64,000 nucleotides of DNA from Flammula alnicola (taxonomy: Eukaryota > Basidiomycota > Agaricomycetes > Agaricales > Strophariaceae): positions 62,001 through 126,000 of the forward strand of contig JADNRV010000145.1 of the NCBI GenBank assembly GCA_015499995.1. The letters are read 5' to 3'. Every line of letters begins with the position of its first letter. The first letter of the stretch is position 1. Below the pieces are notes generated by a model. The model worked only from the letters and a program-made list of their open reading frames with translations, was not told the origin of the DNA and searched no databases. The position numbers and the translations under genes are program-made. This document shows positions 1 through 13,466 of the stretch, one piece after another.

Positions 1-2384
1 GTCAAACCCTAGTTTTCTTGCTATTTTGGCAACGCCCTTGACTGTGTATTCCAAGCCAACGTTAGCCCTCGACCTCTCAGCAGCACGAGTACAGAGATAG
101 ACTGACAAGGTATATGCACTGCCCCTTTCGGCAGCATGGACGGCACGTATAGGTCAATATTTCCAAAGTTGTTCTTGGGAACTTTCCCCTGGTCATGAAG
201 AGTTATTCAGTTCTGACTTCGCTGTTTGTGGCAAGAAAAATTAGCTCACATCAACCACAGGTGGAGGAATATATGGTTCCGTCTGCGAATATGCGTACAG
301 CCCTGCATGACTTCCGACCCAGAACTCGAGGTACGTTCGGCATTTGGTCCGTCTGGCCAGCCACCCTCAGCTCATCCTTGAGGACTTCAAGTTCCCGCAT
401 TCGATTGACAGTTCCAACTCGGACTTTGACCATCTTCATTGGCTGCTCGCCTGCCTTGACCGTCCTTCCCATATTTCGCATCCAGTTTTCTGCTGTCTTA
501 AGAGAGACGACGGAGGAGCGTGGGTAGACAGGCTCTCCTCTGAACTTTCCCAGTTCCGGTGTGGCAGGTGGTGGAGGTGTATTGTCTCCGTTTGCTTGAG
601 GTGTCGAGTAAGTACGTATCTGAGAAACCCTTTGAGAATAAGAGTATCCATCGAAGAAGAATCACGTACAGTGGATGATCCTTGAAACCGCCCATGGTGG
701 TGGGCATGCCTTCCATCATCTGCGCCGTTTCAAATTCCTGGTCTTCCAAGTCATCGCGATGCTTTTCAAAAACATTAGCATTTATTGAATTCATTGCAAA
801 GTTTCCCTACCAGTCGATAGGGCCTTTCGATGGAACTAACCACTTTATCCCACCAAGCTTGCCTTCCTTTGCCACCGCCGCCGACATTCGGAGCATTGCT
901 ACCTCCTTGAACCTTGCTACTTTTGCCCCATATTCCTTAGCATATCTTCGAGTAACATCTCTCGCATATCCATCTTCCTCGAAGGCTATCACATAAACCA
1001 TCCGATTCTCCACTTTGGTGCCAGGAGTTCTACGGTTGGTTATAACAGACGGAGCATTGCCACCAGGATATAGGGACGACTGTGTCATTGGATTGGGTTG
1101 ATACTTGAAGGCGTCGGGTCGAAACTTTTTCGTTTGTTAACCAGTCCACGAATTGGGTCTATTGGAAACCATCTCGAGTCTGGTCGAGAGAAAACCTCCG
1201 TCCAGTATACAGGAGGCGTCGTCAATGGATCGGGCGAAGCTGGGAAGGGCCAATTAGACGATATAGAGCATGAAATGCGCAAAACATACCCAGCTTCCTC
1301 GGCGCTCCCAGGACATTTCCTTTGCTTTTCGTTTTCCGCAACTTGACAACTGGCTTTGCCTTCTGTTTCCCTTTTGCCTTTTCGCTCTTCGGTGGTACGG
1401 AGCCTCCATCGAGTCGGCGTCCGCTGTCGAGCCCTTCTTGATCCCAGTGAGATCCCGAAGGTCCTCCCACAGCTTCTTCAGCCTCGTTCTCGTGCACTAT
1501 GATCTCTTTTCCCTTCCCCTTTGGCTTTCTCTCATATTGAGGCCTAGGTTTTCCGACCCCTGCCTGCCATGGAACACTTTGCACACTGACGACCAGCCTG
1601 GCCGGAATTCCGAGACCCCTGCACAGCGCAGTGAAGAGTTGCGCGCTCGTGTCCCTCGACCCACTACGCATGAGAGCGTGCTTCATGAGGCTTTGGAACT
1701 TCGAATGGTCTCTGCCTCGTCATCCATGATATCCTGGAGAGTTTCAACATCCAATGTTGCCTCAGGGTCGTCCTCGTCCTTTATGTGCAACCCGCGAACT
1801 TCAAGTCGTCGTTGTATTTCGTCGAAAGTGCGGTTACGGACATGTCCTTCCGGTATCACTTCAAAGAAAGTATTAGCCCACCAGTTCGTAAGTCCCTCCA
1901 TGGCTCGCTCAAACATTCGGCCTCGTTGATGCTGATCCGGTACGCGAGACTTGTGGATGGCACCAAAGGCCATTTGCAAATTGAGCGGTGTGAGAGAAAG
2001 GAGCCTGGCCTAGAATACGTTAAGCAGTAGAGTTGAGTTCTTTGAAAAGTCACGTACGTGTAATAGAGGATCATTAATCCAGTAGTTCCTAACCCGAGCG
2101 CTGGCTATCAGAGCGACAGTGTGTATCTTATGACAGTCGATCCGCATCAGACGTTCCGCATGAGATATTCCCTTCTTCCTAACCAAAATGAGATTCTTAG
2201 TTCTTCATCCACGAGATTCAATGACAGACTTGTTCGCATTTGCATCTTTCGCTGGTTTTGAATGCAATTGGAGGGTGATTTCGAGGTGTTGTGGTTGATG
2301 TTCTGGCACTTCGACTTCTTCCCAGTCGAATTCATCTTCACTGTCGTCTTGCAGCAGACCATTTTCTTCTCTGTCTGAAGACAT
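1..2384 (-). CDS. RAD4: Rad4/XPC-type DNA damage recognition protein (3' end outside window)
   Basis: Recognises helix-distorting lesions and starts nucleotide excision repair in the nucleus (family knowledge). Read on the minus strand, the acidic N-terminus starting MSSDREENG is followed by the transglutaminase-like fold (about 1980-1120, with MRSGSRDTSAQLFTALCRGL and YWTEVFSRPDSRWFPIDP). Then come beta-hairpin domain 1 (about 720-600, GGFKDHPLYV), BHD2 (about 520-380, NWMRNMGRTVKAGEQP) and BHD3 at the left edge (GKVPKNNFGNIDLYVPSMLP). The C-terminus lies beyond position 1. The start is the only ATG that opens the acidic frame. Conserved sequence changes frame without a plausible intron near 1693, 1117, 912, 575 and 302. 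Each is cured by one extra base in a short run, so I read them as sequence errors rather than inactivation. Confidence 0.93.
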
Positions 2385-2980
2385 GTAAAGTCGATGGATT
2401 CTGGCAATAAAATATGAATTTAAGTTCAAGTCGATCAAGGTAGCGGTTGCGAACAAATAGCACTCACGTAATAAATGAGTCAACAAAAACTCACAAAACA
2501 CGAAGGTCACATCATGTGATATATGTGACGTTATATTATGTAAGATTACATGCAATTTTCATTATTATTATTTTCCTTGCTTTCGATTGATGCTCGTCCG
2601 CACCTTCGAAAGCCTGCATGCTACGTATCTTAGCTTACGCATCCAGGAAAAAAAAGGCATCCATTGTGCTGGTTACATCCCCTAATATACAATTACTATC
2701 TGATATGCGAACACGAAACAAACGACGGCAGGAATAAGACAAGAGAACCAATAAATGTTAAAGACAGGTGGTAGGACAGCGATGGCTGAGGTGGGCTGGA
2801 TCACTTATATACTTATGAAGGTAGACTTGGGTACCTCCGCAGGAGGGTGAGATCAAGACAACCTATAATCCGATTATTCGCATTTGGTGAGAAGAAAGTC
2901 CTGTGGGTACGTTATCAGAAGACATGTCAAAGAACATAGTAGGGAGATATCATACTGACAAAAATAAAGGTAGGTAATCT
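2385..2980. other. Intergenic: Rad4 upstream region and MAPKK 3' flank
   Basis: About 600 bp of AT-rich DNA between the Rad4 start and the MAPKK stop, both on the minus strand. It must hold the Rad4 promoter. I see no ORF with family signature, no tRNA and no clear TATA element. Confidence 0.6.
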
Positions 2981-4732
2981 CTAGAATGTGCTTGCCCATT
3001 CTTCCAGGTTGACCGTTGAGGTACGGGCTTGTTCTATCCATGCATCGTTCTGAAAACGGTAAGAAACCAAAAAAGTCAGAAAGAGAGAAAGGAAAGTAAG
3101 CTGAAAAGTAGTAACGCACCAGTAAGTCTTTCGGTGTCTTCCTGCTCTCAGGATCCTTCAATAGACAGCTATCTATAAATATCTCCGCCTCCTTCGGGAA
3201 TCGTCCTTCGGGCGTTAGCCGTGGCGCAGGCTCGTTCACGATATGCTGCAGCAGCTCCAGAATACTCATCGTCATTCCACCGCCCTGCAGACTGACACCC
3301 TTGCTCTTTCGCTTGTCCTTCTTCGGTGTGTTTCTTTTAATACGCGCTGGTGGGAGCCCAGAGAGCGATATGGAGCCGGGTCGCGCAGGTGACAGCGTGC
3401 CTTCGTAATCCGAGTCAGAGTCATCAGACGTCGACTCCGAGAAGGGGAAGCGGCCGAGGGCGAGCTCGATTAGCGAGATGCCGAGCGACCACACATCTGA
3501 TTTGACAGTATATTGGGCCCCTTGTATTCGTTCAGGCTGTCGAACAGAAATGATCAAAGGCGCAACGGGGTATCAAAGGTGTGTGTGTAAATGAGGCATA
3601 GCTTGTCAGCTTGAGAAAATGGCGTCGCAGAGTAGCAATTACGCACGCTCATATATGTCGAAGTGCCCACGAATGTGTCCGCAATCGAATTTATAAGTTC
3701 TCCCGACACGCCGAAATCACAAATTTTGATCTCTCCTCGCGAGTTGAATAGGATGTTCGAAGGTTTGATATCTGTGGAAAGATTGGTAACGAGGTGAGCG
3801 AAGGGAAAATCGTTATGACGACACAAGTCCAAGGCCTGTGCGAGGTCGGACCATCACGTGATGGCGTTCGTAGAGAAATGATATGAATCGGAAAATTTGG
3901 GCTGACCTCGATGAATAATGCGGTGGACATCATACAAATATGTCAAACCTTCCAGCACCGCCAATGCTACCTGGCCGACGACGTCGATGTCGATGGGCCC
4001 AATCTTCTTGTAAATGCCATCAAGAGAGCCTTTATCGAGAATTCCATGCAGATGCAGATGTTGGGATCGGCGAGGAAGGCTCCATAGAAGGATATGATAT
4101 ACTTGGAGTGGCAGTCGTGCATGATTTGAAGCTCGCGCAGAATTTGTTTCCGCACAGAAGGTTTTGCATCGATCAGAACGATCTAAGAAACGAGAACCGG
4201 TTAGACCTGGAACTGGAAAGGCTTGGTACAAAACCCAGAGCAACGAAACCCGCCTTTTTAGCCATGATAGTCTTCGTCGGGATGTGTTCGACCTTCTTTA
4301 CACTCCCACCATTCCCTTGTCCGAGCTCCTGCAGGTCTTTCAAGTCTTCGTTCTTCAAATCGAATTTGATTTCTGCGTTCATGTCCAGGTTTGCGAGGGT
4401 AGTTGACAAGGTGGCATGATAGGTATTTCTCCGGACAGCCGTAGATGCAGAATGGGGTGCAGTACTTGCCCCACTGGCGACGTCAGCATATTGCCGTCCT
4501 GTTCTACTGCAGAACGGCTCCGCTTGAATTGGGGATTTTAGGCGCTTTGATGATCATTGGAGGTGGTCGCTTCTTCCTCTCGACAGGAGCAGAGCAGCGG
4601 GTGCCACTGGGACAGGAGCCTGCGGATAGCTACTGGGTCAGGGTCCCTCGCTGTCGCTGGTGCAGACTCTGACACGGCAAGCTGCAGAGCCTTGAAGTTC
4701 CTCTTCTTGCGGATAGGAGTCGCCATCGCCAT
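2981..4732 (-). CDS. STE7: MAP kinase kinase, Ste7/Fuz7 type
   Basis: Dual-specificity kinase acting between a MAPKKK and a MAPK in the fungal mating/filamentation cascade (family knowledge). The N-terminus [20 protein letters not shown] is typical of basidiomycete Ste7/Fuz7 proteins. The kinase domain shows a glycine loop GQGNGGSV, the ATP lysine in TIMAKK, HRD split by an intron (IIHR / DIKPSNILF), DFG in [13 protein letters not shown], and an activation loop [16 protein letters not shown] with the MAPKK S/T-x3-S/T pattern. A Ser/Pro insert and [20 protein letters not shown] favour Ste7 over Pbs2 or Mkk1. The last codons read NLEEWASTF then TAG at 2983-2981. The intron at 4183-4253 uses a GC donor. 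The frame slips by one near 4040 (ICMEF to LDKGSLDG), probably a lost C. Confidence 0.92.
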
Positions 4733-6677
4733 GATGAAAGGAGGGAATCAGGCTGGTGTTCTAGAGCCCTGTATATAAAAAGGACAAAGGGGTGTACAGG
4801 AGGGACGGGGAAGATAAAGAGAGAGGGTCAGCCGGCGGTGGACAAGGATGAGAAGAAGAAGGTCAACTTGTGCAGATTGTGTAGATAATATATTATTTCC
4901 GGATCTGAACCAAGAGGCACGTGGTTGCAAAGATCGCCGCGCCAAGCTCAATGGGATTGGCCACCTCGGGCGTCGCTTAACTTACACCACTCACCGTCGT
5001 CGAGTTTCACCGTCTCAACACTCCAGCACCCGTCGCTTTGTTATGCTCTTCTGTGAGCACCGTCGGATCAATTTCTTTCTCATGTCAGGCTCAATGTTTC
5101 TTCTGACGTGCTGTTCACACTCGTGTTTGAACCTGACCTCGGCCCTGGTGGTATGTACAAGTCTTCAATGTTCAACTGCAGTCACCACGGGTCATCCTGA
5201 AACAGAGCAGACTTCAAGGTTTGATTAGCTGATTGGCCCGGCCATTCTATCTCTTCTGCTGGGATACACCTTACCGACGTGTCCGAAAGCCAGCGTCGAT
5301 TCACTTTCTCATCAGCATCTTTGATGTTTCCGGCACTGAGTCTAGTCCACCTCCTCTTATGTATCACATCATCGCTGAGTTTTTTTTTTTGCTGCAATCG
5401 GTCTATGTTCCTCCCAAAAATCAGATTGCAGAAGTACACGAGTAAAGTAAGCATCTGGTTTGATTGACTTAATACAAACAGAAACTTACATACACATAGA
5501 TACCTCTTAACACGCGACTCTGAAGCTCTACGGGAGCTTCGTTATAGGTTGATATTAATGGGCCTTAGAAACGCCAGTCCGAAGTACCCAGAAGATGCAA
5601 AACTGGCGATGTCTTTAGAAAAGTGGCATAAATCAGCCTGTATTTTTGTCACAACGACTTGAAATTCTGCTTCGGCAAGTTGCGATGGGTGTTATTTTTG
5701 AAGAACGCGCGCAAGACAGGTTAGTGTCGGACCAGTGCCAGCTCTCTTAATTGTCCATTTACTTATGTGGGTCTTCGAGATATCCCAAATGATCGTAAGA
5801 AGGCTGGCACGAAACTAAAGACAGGTATGTACAGCGGCCATACCCAGCGCAGTACTCCTGCCTTTTTTCTCTCTCTCAGTCCAGTTGCCGATTTTAGAAG
5901 CTGGACATGACGTGTAATGTTCAAACTTTCTGCAGCTGCAATCTAACTGGCTGTCGAGATTAAAGGGGGCTCGCTCCCGAAGTCGAATTTTACTAGGCCC
6001 CGGGAAGCTTCTATACAGTCTTGACACGGAAATGGCTTCAAATCCGCAATCTTTTTTTGGAAAAAATGCCAGGGGTACAGGGGATACGTCTGACTCAAAA
6101 ATTGACCTTAGAATTTTTTCCAAATCATGCCCTCAAATCCGCAAAGTGGGGGTCTTGATTGTAGGAGCTTCCCGGATACTTTACCCCGTCGCTATGGGTA
6201 ATTCAGTTCGATTAACATCTCTTCACTTTTTAATCAAAATATCATGTCTTGATTCAACGAAGGAAAAGGATGCCATTGGAGCAGACGACACCTTCAACTT
6301 CCGAAAGGGCGTTAAGCCCGTTCAACTCCGAGAGCACCGACGTTGATCACAAGGCGATGTCGGTCCTCGCACCAAATAAAGTTTTACCCTAGTTCATTTA
6401 ATCCATTGTCTTGGGCGCTCCGTTGGGTCCGAAAGAAGGCTTTCATTGACAAACTCAAACGCAAATCATCGATTATCATAATTCGTAAGGGTGGACGTAC
6501 AGCTACAATACAGACAAGTGGGACAAGATATAAAAATAAGAACAAAGTCTGTCATCACAAGGCGTCGATAAAATCATGGCGTGTCATATCCATCATAACA
6601 AGGTCGTCAAGATTCATCTGCGAGAAACTATTAGGAGGTATCCAGAGGTATGGTACGGGCGTTCATGATATTCAGAC
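4733..6677. other. Intergenic region, about 1.9 kb
   Basis: Lies between the MAPKK start and the end of the DUF2235 gene, both minus strand. Short ORFs on both strands carry no recognisable motif and are not supported by splice patterns. Immediately upstream of the MAPKK the sequence contains a TATA-like TATATAAAA (about 4770), compatible with its promoter. A 10-nt T run lies near 5380. Nothing else recognised. Confidence 0.5.
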
Positions 6678-8521
6678 TTATTGGAGGTAGATCTCGGTGC
6701 CAGCCTTCCACCTGGCTTTCGGCGTATACTTGAGCGGCGAGGCGATGCGCTTTTGGACGCTGACGTGAAAGTTGGGTTGTGGGTCCACAATCTCCCTTCC
6801 CCGGCCTAAATGGATACTACCAACAGCCGACGACAATCAGTATTGATCCACATGCAAATAAGCACAGCAGACGACCTACCCCCATTTGCGCCGCCAAACG
6901 CCCTTCGCATCCTGCCACGAAAACTGCATGGGGAGGACTTCAAGAATCCACCAGAGCCGGTTGAGCTTCAACTCGTCATGCAGCGGCTCGAGCGCATCCG
7001 TCATGTCCAAGTCGAGCTGGTCAGTCGTCGGCTCAGCGCCCAGGCTGATGTTCGCGCGTTCGAGCGCGATAGGGTCAAACTTGATACCACAGCCGGAAGC
7101 TACGACTTCGCGGATCATCCACCGCAGGCTGATGTTCGACAGGCTGTTGACAGTGTCGTTGGACACTGCACCTCCTCCGACGTCTAAGAGGCCCGCTGGG
7201 TCAGCGTGTATAATTATAGATAGCCGAGGGCGAAATGCGTACCGCTATGACACCCAGAGAACCACACCTCAAGGACGTCATCAGGGACCCCGTCTTCTGT
7301 CAACTCAGGCGCGATGGCTTTGCCAGTCTTCTTGATTCTCACCGTCTCGCCGAGCCCGAAAAATCCCCATCGTTTCTTCTTTCTCTTGCCGGCTACTTCG
7401 TCGGATGTCGACGACGAGGCCATCGATGGGACAGGACTGCCATGCTCTGAATCATACTTCGCAGCCGATTCATTGGGCGAAGGTCGATGGTAATTGTTAG
7501 GCATAAATCTGACACGGTGCTATTGTACGTCAATTGTGGGGGTCATCTTTCGGTGATTACAGGGATACTCACTTCGTCAAGGGAGAGGGCGTGGCGGAAT
7601 GTCTTGATAGAACTATTCGAGTTGGTGAAGGGCAACGTACGACCCGTGATAACTCCGACGCTGACCACAGTCTCCCTGAGCTAACTTTAGTTGATGGCAA
7701 AGGAAAACATACACCTCGGACGAACCAGACACCCATAAATTCGATGTTGACGGATTGGCAGTAAGTTTGCTTGAAACCGGCGCAAAGCTGAAGTCCCGCA
7801 GCATCGGTCCGCTTATACATCCTATAGGCGAAGGGGACTTGCGCTTCGTTGTCTCGAGGGAGAAGGCCAACCTTGTCGGTAGAGGTCAGCTTTTATAGGC
7901 CGGTTGAAGGATCTGTGGGGTACCTTGTAAAGGAGTCCTCCTAATGCTCTTGCGGTATATGCGCCTCGAGAGAAACCTGATATTGATAGTGTTAGCGCTG
8001 AGCACGGTGAAGGGTTGGGTGGATAGCACGAACCGAAGAGACATATCTTATCGCCGATGCAATAGTTCTGCATCAAGAACTTGTAACCATCCATAACATG
8101 CACGTCAAGATACCTATTACGAGCTCAAACTGAACACATGATCCCGCCTAGTGAAGACAATAGCGTACCATGCAAAGGCTTCGTCGAGGACCTTTGCGCC
8201 CCATTCAAAAATCGGAGAAACCACGCCAGGGTCGAAAAAGGTTCCCACCCCAGCCTAGGCGCTCGCCTTTAGAGAGAGACTTGGGCTGCATGGATCGATT
8301 AGAACAGTACCTGGTAATAACATAGCTGCTCATCCAAGTCCGCGTCCTTCTTCAAAAGTGAGAAGAACTTGACGACATTCGTATTCTGACGCATTGTCTA
8401 ATTAGTGGTTGCCATCAAGAAAGTAGAAAGAAGCCCTTACATCGGCGTCATACTCGCTAGATGTGCCATCAAAGCACAAGACAAGTGTGCGGGATTTGAA
8501 GCCTTTACCAGATTCCGCCAT
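6678..8521 (-). CDS. DUF2235 (Tle1-like alpha/beta hydrolase) protein
   Basis: Member of the DUF2235 family, related to T6SS Tle1 phospholipase-type alpha/beta hydrolases; the fungal substrates are unknown. The N-terminus has the family signature TLVLCFDGTSSEYDADNTNV followed by KFFSLLKKD. The next exons give YYQAGVGTFFDPGVVSPIFE, then FGFSRGAYTARALGGLLYK, which contains the nucleophile elbow G-F-S-R-G. Downstream come FMGVWETVVSVG, then WFSGCHSDVGGG, where the Asp is a likely catalytic acid. It ends KAGTEIYLQ and TAA at 6680-6678. At least seven short GT-AG introns restore one continuous frame, and no frame break was found. There is no signal peptide or membrane segment, so it is probably cytosolic. 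Start ATG at 8521 precedes MAESGKGFKSRTLVLCF. Confidence 0.93.
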
Positions 8522-9749
8522 TGGCGACGAACGACTAATTAATGCAAGAAGGTAAGAAGGTAAGAGGGGAAAGAGAGAGAGAAAGGAAAGGAACAAGAGT
8601 GGTGGGCATCCAAGCTATATTTGTACTTTTAAGCGTGGGTGCTATTCTCGTCAGGAAGGCCAGTTGCAATGAATGCTATGGACACCAGAACAACCAGAAC
8701 AGTCCGCAGTATGTATGCCTCGCCAAAACATCACAAGGCATCATCGACATCTGCCTTTCTCGCTGAGCGATCTTCCTTGACATCGCCTATTGAGGCTCTA
8801 CTAGGCCTTGGAGATTATTTTAGCAGCATAACTCCGAACAACGTGCATGCAGTCGCGTTGTTGCAACACTCGTGGTAGCCAAGGCTCTCCACTATCATGT
8901 GACAATCCTAATCAAGGCGGTCTAAGAGTCGGTCCTGTGCCCACTGTTCGGAGCATGTAATACTCATATAGGCCATCGCGAGCGCGTATCAAGAGACGAT
9001 GAAGCATCAGAGAGCTATTTCATCAAAAGCAGCCGGTTTTACTGGTCAGATGCCCTAGCTTTTCAGCCGGAACGAGGCCTGAGTTGTCTGACTGCAGAAA
9101 TTTAAGAGAGCCATGGATCACATTCATAGCTCCGATAAGCAGTATGCTATCATCTAGAGCGCTCCTCGTTAGATTTTCCTGTCATATTTACAGGACGTCA
9201 ACGTTCAATGGTCATGAATTTAAATAACTCAGAAATAGCCATGAAAAACACACCTTATCGCCATCTAACGGAGCCTCACACATTATCAGAAGGTCCGTGC
9301 TTCCTTCAGAAACCTATTGTAGCGGCTCTAGAGAACGTTCACATAACCATGACTCTGTAATGGAGCATTTCAAGAATACGACTTCAAGTCAGAGCCTGAG
9401 AAGGTCAGAGAGACAAGACGTGATACGTCAACTTCTAAAAATAATATGGGCAAACACGTTCTTGAAATCGCGGGCCGGTATACTTAGGCCGGTATCCGCC
9501 GCACACAATAACTTCGAGGAAACTCACTGAAGGAAACTCCAAAATTACGCAAGTAATCGGCTTGCACATTTGAAACTCAAGGTGGTACTTTACAACTGAA
9601 GATGTGAAAAATTAAGAAGAAATCTCTACTAATTCAAATGACATACTACTAAGTAGGAGTTTGAAACTTAGCGAATCATCTCAATGAAGTACAAGTACAT
9701 CGCAAGCAGATACAAGTCCGAACATCGGCAACATAATCCGATAATTTGG
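8522..9749. other. Intergenic region, about 1.2 kb
   Basis: Between the DUF2235 start and the AMP deaminase stop. Only short ORFs without motifs. The first few hundred bases should contain the DUF2235 promoter; a purine-rich stretch (gagagagaaagga) lies just upstream of its start near 8570. Nothing else recognised. Confidence 0.5.
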
Positions 9750-12700
9750 TCAAACATTCGACATCGCCTTCGCAGCCACTACGTCAGGTGTAGGCAAGAC
9801 GTTGCTACGAGCTGGGGGGGTTTGATTAACGATCACTGATGTCGAAGTCTTGCCACCAATCATGTCAAGCTCGCCGACCAAAGTCTGGTGTCGATAGGCC
9901 ACTCGGATGTCAGGAACATTGGTCTGTCATTAAGAAAAGTCATTAGCGAAGTTCGGTGGGGCCTGACGCGAGATGAATACGGACCTTGTTGATGTCATTT
10001 CCAGCAGCACCGGGCAAATACCATTCATTTCCCAGCCAATGACGTTTGATGTCCATTTCGAAGCCGCTTTGTTTAACTGAATTGCGAGCAAGTTCGCCGA
10101 GTGAGCTCTGCGGTAGTTTATAGATCTACGATGAGGTAGTGAGTGCCAGTATGTCAACGGGGATAAGAGAGGGAATTTACGTGGGCAGCGACGCTGTATT
10201 CCTCCAGCAGTGGTTCCTGAATCGCGATGAAAGCGTTTGACATAAATAAGACAACATCTATCCACGGGTTAGCTTACCTTGGTAAAGTGGAACTGAAGTG
10301 GATCGTCCGTGCTCAAGGAAACATTCAATCCTGTCTTGAAGAAATCGGGCAACGGATTTCTCTCGTATGTCAAGAAAAGAGCGTTGTTGCTCAAAGGACT
10401 CATCGCAATCCCGATTTGCTTAAGATAGAATAGGTATTGAAGAGCAGGTACTTTGCGCAGCAAGATTCCATGGGAAATAGAGTGGGCTGTTAGGAAAGCG
10501 GAGGTGAGATGGTCTGTATCACCAGCTTCCCCGCAATGAGGGCGGAAAACGAAGGTATCTAGGAAAGGGCGCGACCAACGTTATTTATTTCCTACATGAG
10601 GGCAATATTGACACGCACTGAAGCCCCGTATGCGCCTCCAGTTATTGAGGCTAGCTATGTTCGCAAACATGTAATATAGCCTGCAATCACTCGTTAGGAC
10701 TACGTACTTCGCATGTCTGGACGTGCATATACGCACCAATAAGAATAAGGAGGAGATTGTGGAAGATCCCATAATCTCGGATACGGGAACTTCTTGTGAA
10801 TTCTCCTTTCGATTTTGGATTCATCATCCACGGTGTCGAAACCGACGACACGCTGCAAGAAGACGTGAAGTTCAGGGTGGCTTCGAGGGTCCTTCGTCAC
10901 TTCAAACAATGGGCGGAAAACATCTAGTCGATTATATGTGCATCAGGAAAAGGCCCAGAAAGAAATAGAAAAACTTACTAATGACAATGTCCTCAAACGT
11001 TCGGATGGACCCATTGGCCTTGTAGACTTCGTAAAGTCGAGGCACTTGGATAAGCCAACGAACGTTGTGAGAGTACAACTTATTATTCACTATCCATTTT
11101 GCAAGCTTATCCCATTCATCGGGGCTGCGTCCGTAGATGCTCAATCGCCATTCAACGTTCTAGATCATGATGCTGTTAGCTTGCTGAATGTCAGAACATA
11201 AAATGGCATACCTGGTACTTGCTCTGCTCTAGATCTGTCATGAGCTCTGAAGGAAAAACAGGAAAGGGGGGTAAGCGTGCCGTCCGAGAGATAATTAAAA
11301 AGTCGATGGTTATGAATGCTCGCCTTTCGTGAGTTCTGCCAAGTACCGTCCTTGGATGAAGTTATCGGTCTTCAGGAATATCTCCCTTAAACGTGATTCC
11401 CCAATGGGATTGTACTTTAGGTTGAACTTGTCAAATCGATGGAATGAGTCTTGATGGGCATGCATATCGAGAGTATCGATGGAAAGATCGTATGCAGTGA
11501 GCTTAAGCGATTCGAACACTTGCGACAGCGTCAACTCGTGGCCATCTCGGAAGATAACGACGTCCTGATTGACTGGCTTTTAGCCTCGTCAACCGAGAGA
11601 CATGAGAGAAACGAACATTGGGACTGCGCTTCATCTTTGACTTGATGAATCGCAGGAGATGCTTTTGGTTCATGCTGCTTGAATGATGAACATGGGTATC
11701 GACTTTTCGAAGATTGTAGAAGTCTCTGAAAGTGGCTTGAGCACGATAAAGAACTATTTCACGCTGGGGACAAACCGATGCGGAACTTTCTGTGCGAAAC
11801 ATGAGAAAGATGAAAACTGGTAAAAATAAATAAATAAGAGAAACGTGCCTTCATGTCCGCTAACTCCGGGAACTCGTTTAGGAGACTGTACATGGTGAAC
11901 TTGCTCGACAAGTACTTGAGCCTGCGGTATGCAAAGCTTTTTGTAGGCCCGTCAGAGATGACGCTCAGGACATATTCAAGGTCAACGAAATATTCCCTGA
12001 TATCGGGTATTTCGAAGGCTGGCTTCTTCTCTTCTTCCTTGCCTGGAGGAGACGAGTGCACTTGTGAGAAAAGTACAACGTAGAGTAAGGGCAACAAGAA
12101 CCTTTTGTATCATCGTACACCTGGAACACTCCTTTCACATCAACGCCGTATGACCATCCATCGTGCGCACCAGGAATGACACATTCCTCGAAATTGAATT
12201 CATCGTCTCCGGCCTTCTTGGTGCCATCAGCGCTGATGACTTCTTTGTCCTTCCAATGCCAGTGTGGAGGCGGCGGGTTCGGATAGATGTTCCAGGCCTT
12301 GAGCGAGTTTTTTTGCGATTTCACACCGACGTTGATTGAGTGAATCGGAACATCAGGCCGTACGCCAGAGACGTCTGCGTAATCGTCACCCAAAGGTTCG
12401 AATTGACCGTCGTAGTCGCGTGGGTCGTCTCCAAGGCGCTGACGCGACTTAAACATGTATTTGTCGCGCAATTCGAGGCATTTCTGAAGGGACTTCAGAA
12501 GCTGGACTTGCTCTGCGTTAATGATATACTCTGAGGTCAGGAACACATAGTCAGGAGAGCGTCCGCTGAAGCAAGTAAGACATGGTAGGCGTACCTGTAG
12601 CATGAGCCTCTCCGGTAAGGTGCTTTTGCTTCTCCTCTTCCTCCTCCTCGTGAAAAACGTCCCCGAGCGCAGATCCCTGCAGAGAAACTGGCTTGAAACT

Positions 12701-12984
12701 ACCCGCTTCAGAGTGGGCATCCGATCCTCTACGATGAGCCCAGTATTTCTCCTCGATCTATACGATGTTCAAATGAGATACATAATCTCGGCGCGCAGCG
12801 TCCTAAGAAGGATGGTCACCTGTTTTAGACTCTTCTCTTCTGTATATCCGAAGAAACCGTCCTTGGACTCAGGTATGTGAAGTCCTCCGGAGGTGGAGTT
12901 AGACGTTGGGCTCGGGGAAGGATCCATGACGATTGGTATATGGTTTTCTGACTGGGACATGGTGGTTTCTGGCAAGGATGCCAT
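9750..12984 (-). CDS. AMD1: AMP deaminase
   Basis: Deaminates AMP to IMP in the purine nucleotide cycle, zinc dependent, cytosolic (family knowledge). The N-terminal region has a low-complexity [11 protein letters not shown] stretch. The conserved core begins [20 protein letters not shown], then [20 protein letters not shown] and [11 protein letters not shown] with metal-binding histidines. Further on are [35 protein letters not shown], and the hallmark [20 protein letters not shown] near the C-terminus. About ten introns; two of them (11790-11848 and 11248-11323) need GC donors to keep the conserved protein in frame. The exon KVPHR is only 14 nt long, between two introns. No frame break was found. 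ATG at 12984; TGA at 9752-9750 after the codons for AMSNV. Confidence 0.95.
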
Positions 12985-13466
12985 ATATTTTACATGCTTG
13001 TCGATTGAGAACCCGCATGTAGCCGGACGATGGCAAACGATAAGAACGAGGCAGAATGGCTCATCAATCCGCGGAAAATTGACAACATCAAGTTATTCCT
13101 GGCAAGGGCTTGTAACAAAAATATTTTGGCTGATCCTTCAACAATAGATAAGTACACGGTACTCGTAGACAGTGCATTAGAACTGGTACAACAAATTTTT
13201 CTTGCTTCGAAAACACTCCGGTGATGTAGATAAAAATATTTTACAAAGATTCAAATATTCACCCTCTAAGGTGCAGTATAACAGATGGTAATCGTTCTAT
13301 ATGTACGGCAAGGAGCTTAGAGAGAAAAGGACGTGGTGTACTGGATGGATTAGGCAAAATGCCTCCGGATTCACTACAAATCACCAAAGAAAGGATCCAG
13401 GAGAGCCTCATCAGCAGTTCTATCCGATTTCTTCGAAGGTTGAGGAGGACACTGCTTCTTGTTAAG
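12985..13466. other. Intergenic: AMP deaminase promoter region and ORC6 3' flank
   Basis: About 480 bp between the minus-strand AMP deaminase start and the ORC6 stop. Small ORFs only, without motifs. It should hold the AMP deaminase promoter; I see no strong core element. Confidence 0.5.

Noticed and set aside
5815..6346. Overlapping ORFs in the 4.7-6.7 kb gap
   Set aside because: Open on both strands, no motif, no splice-consistent extension; treated as intergenic.
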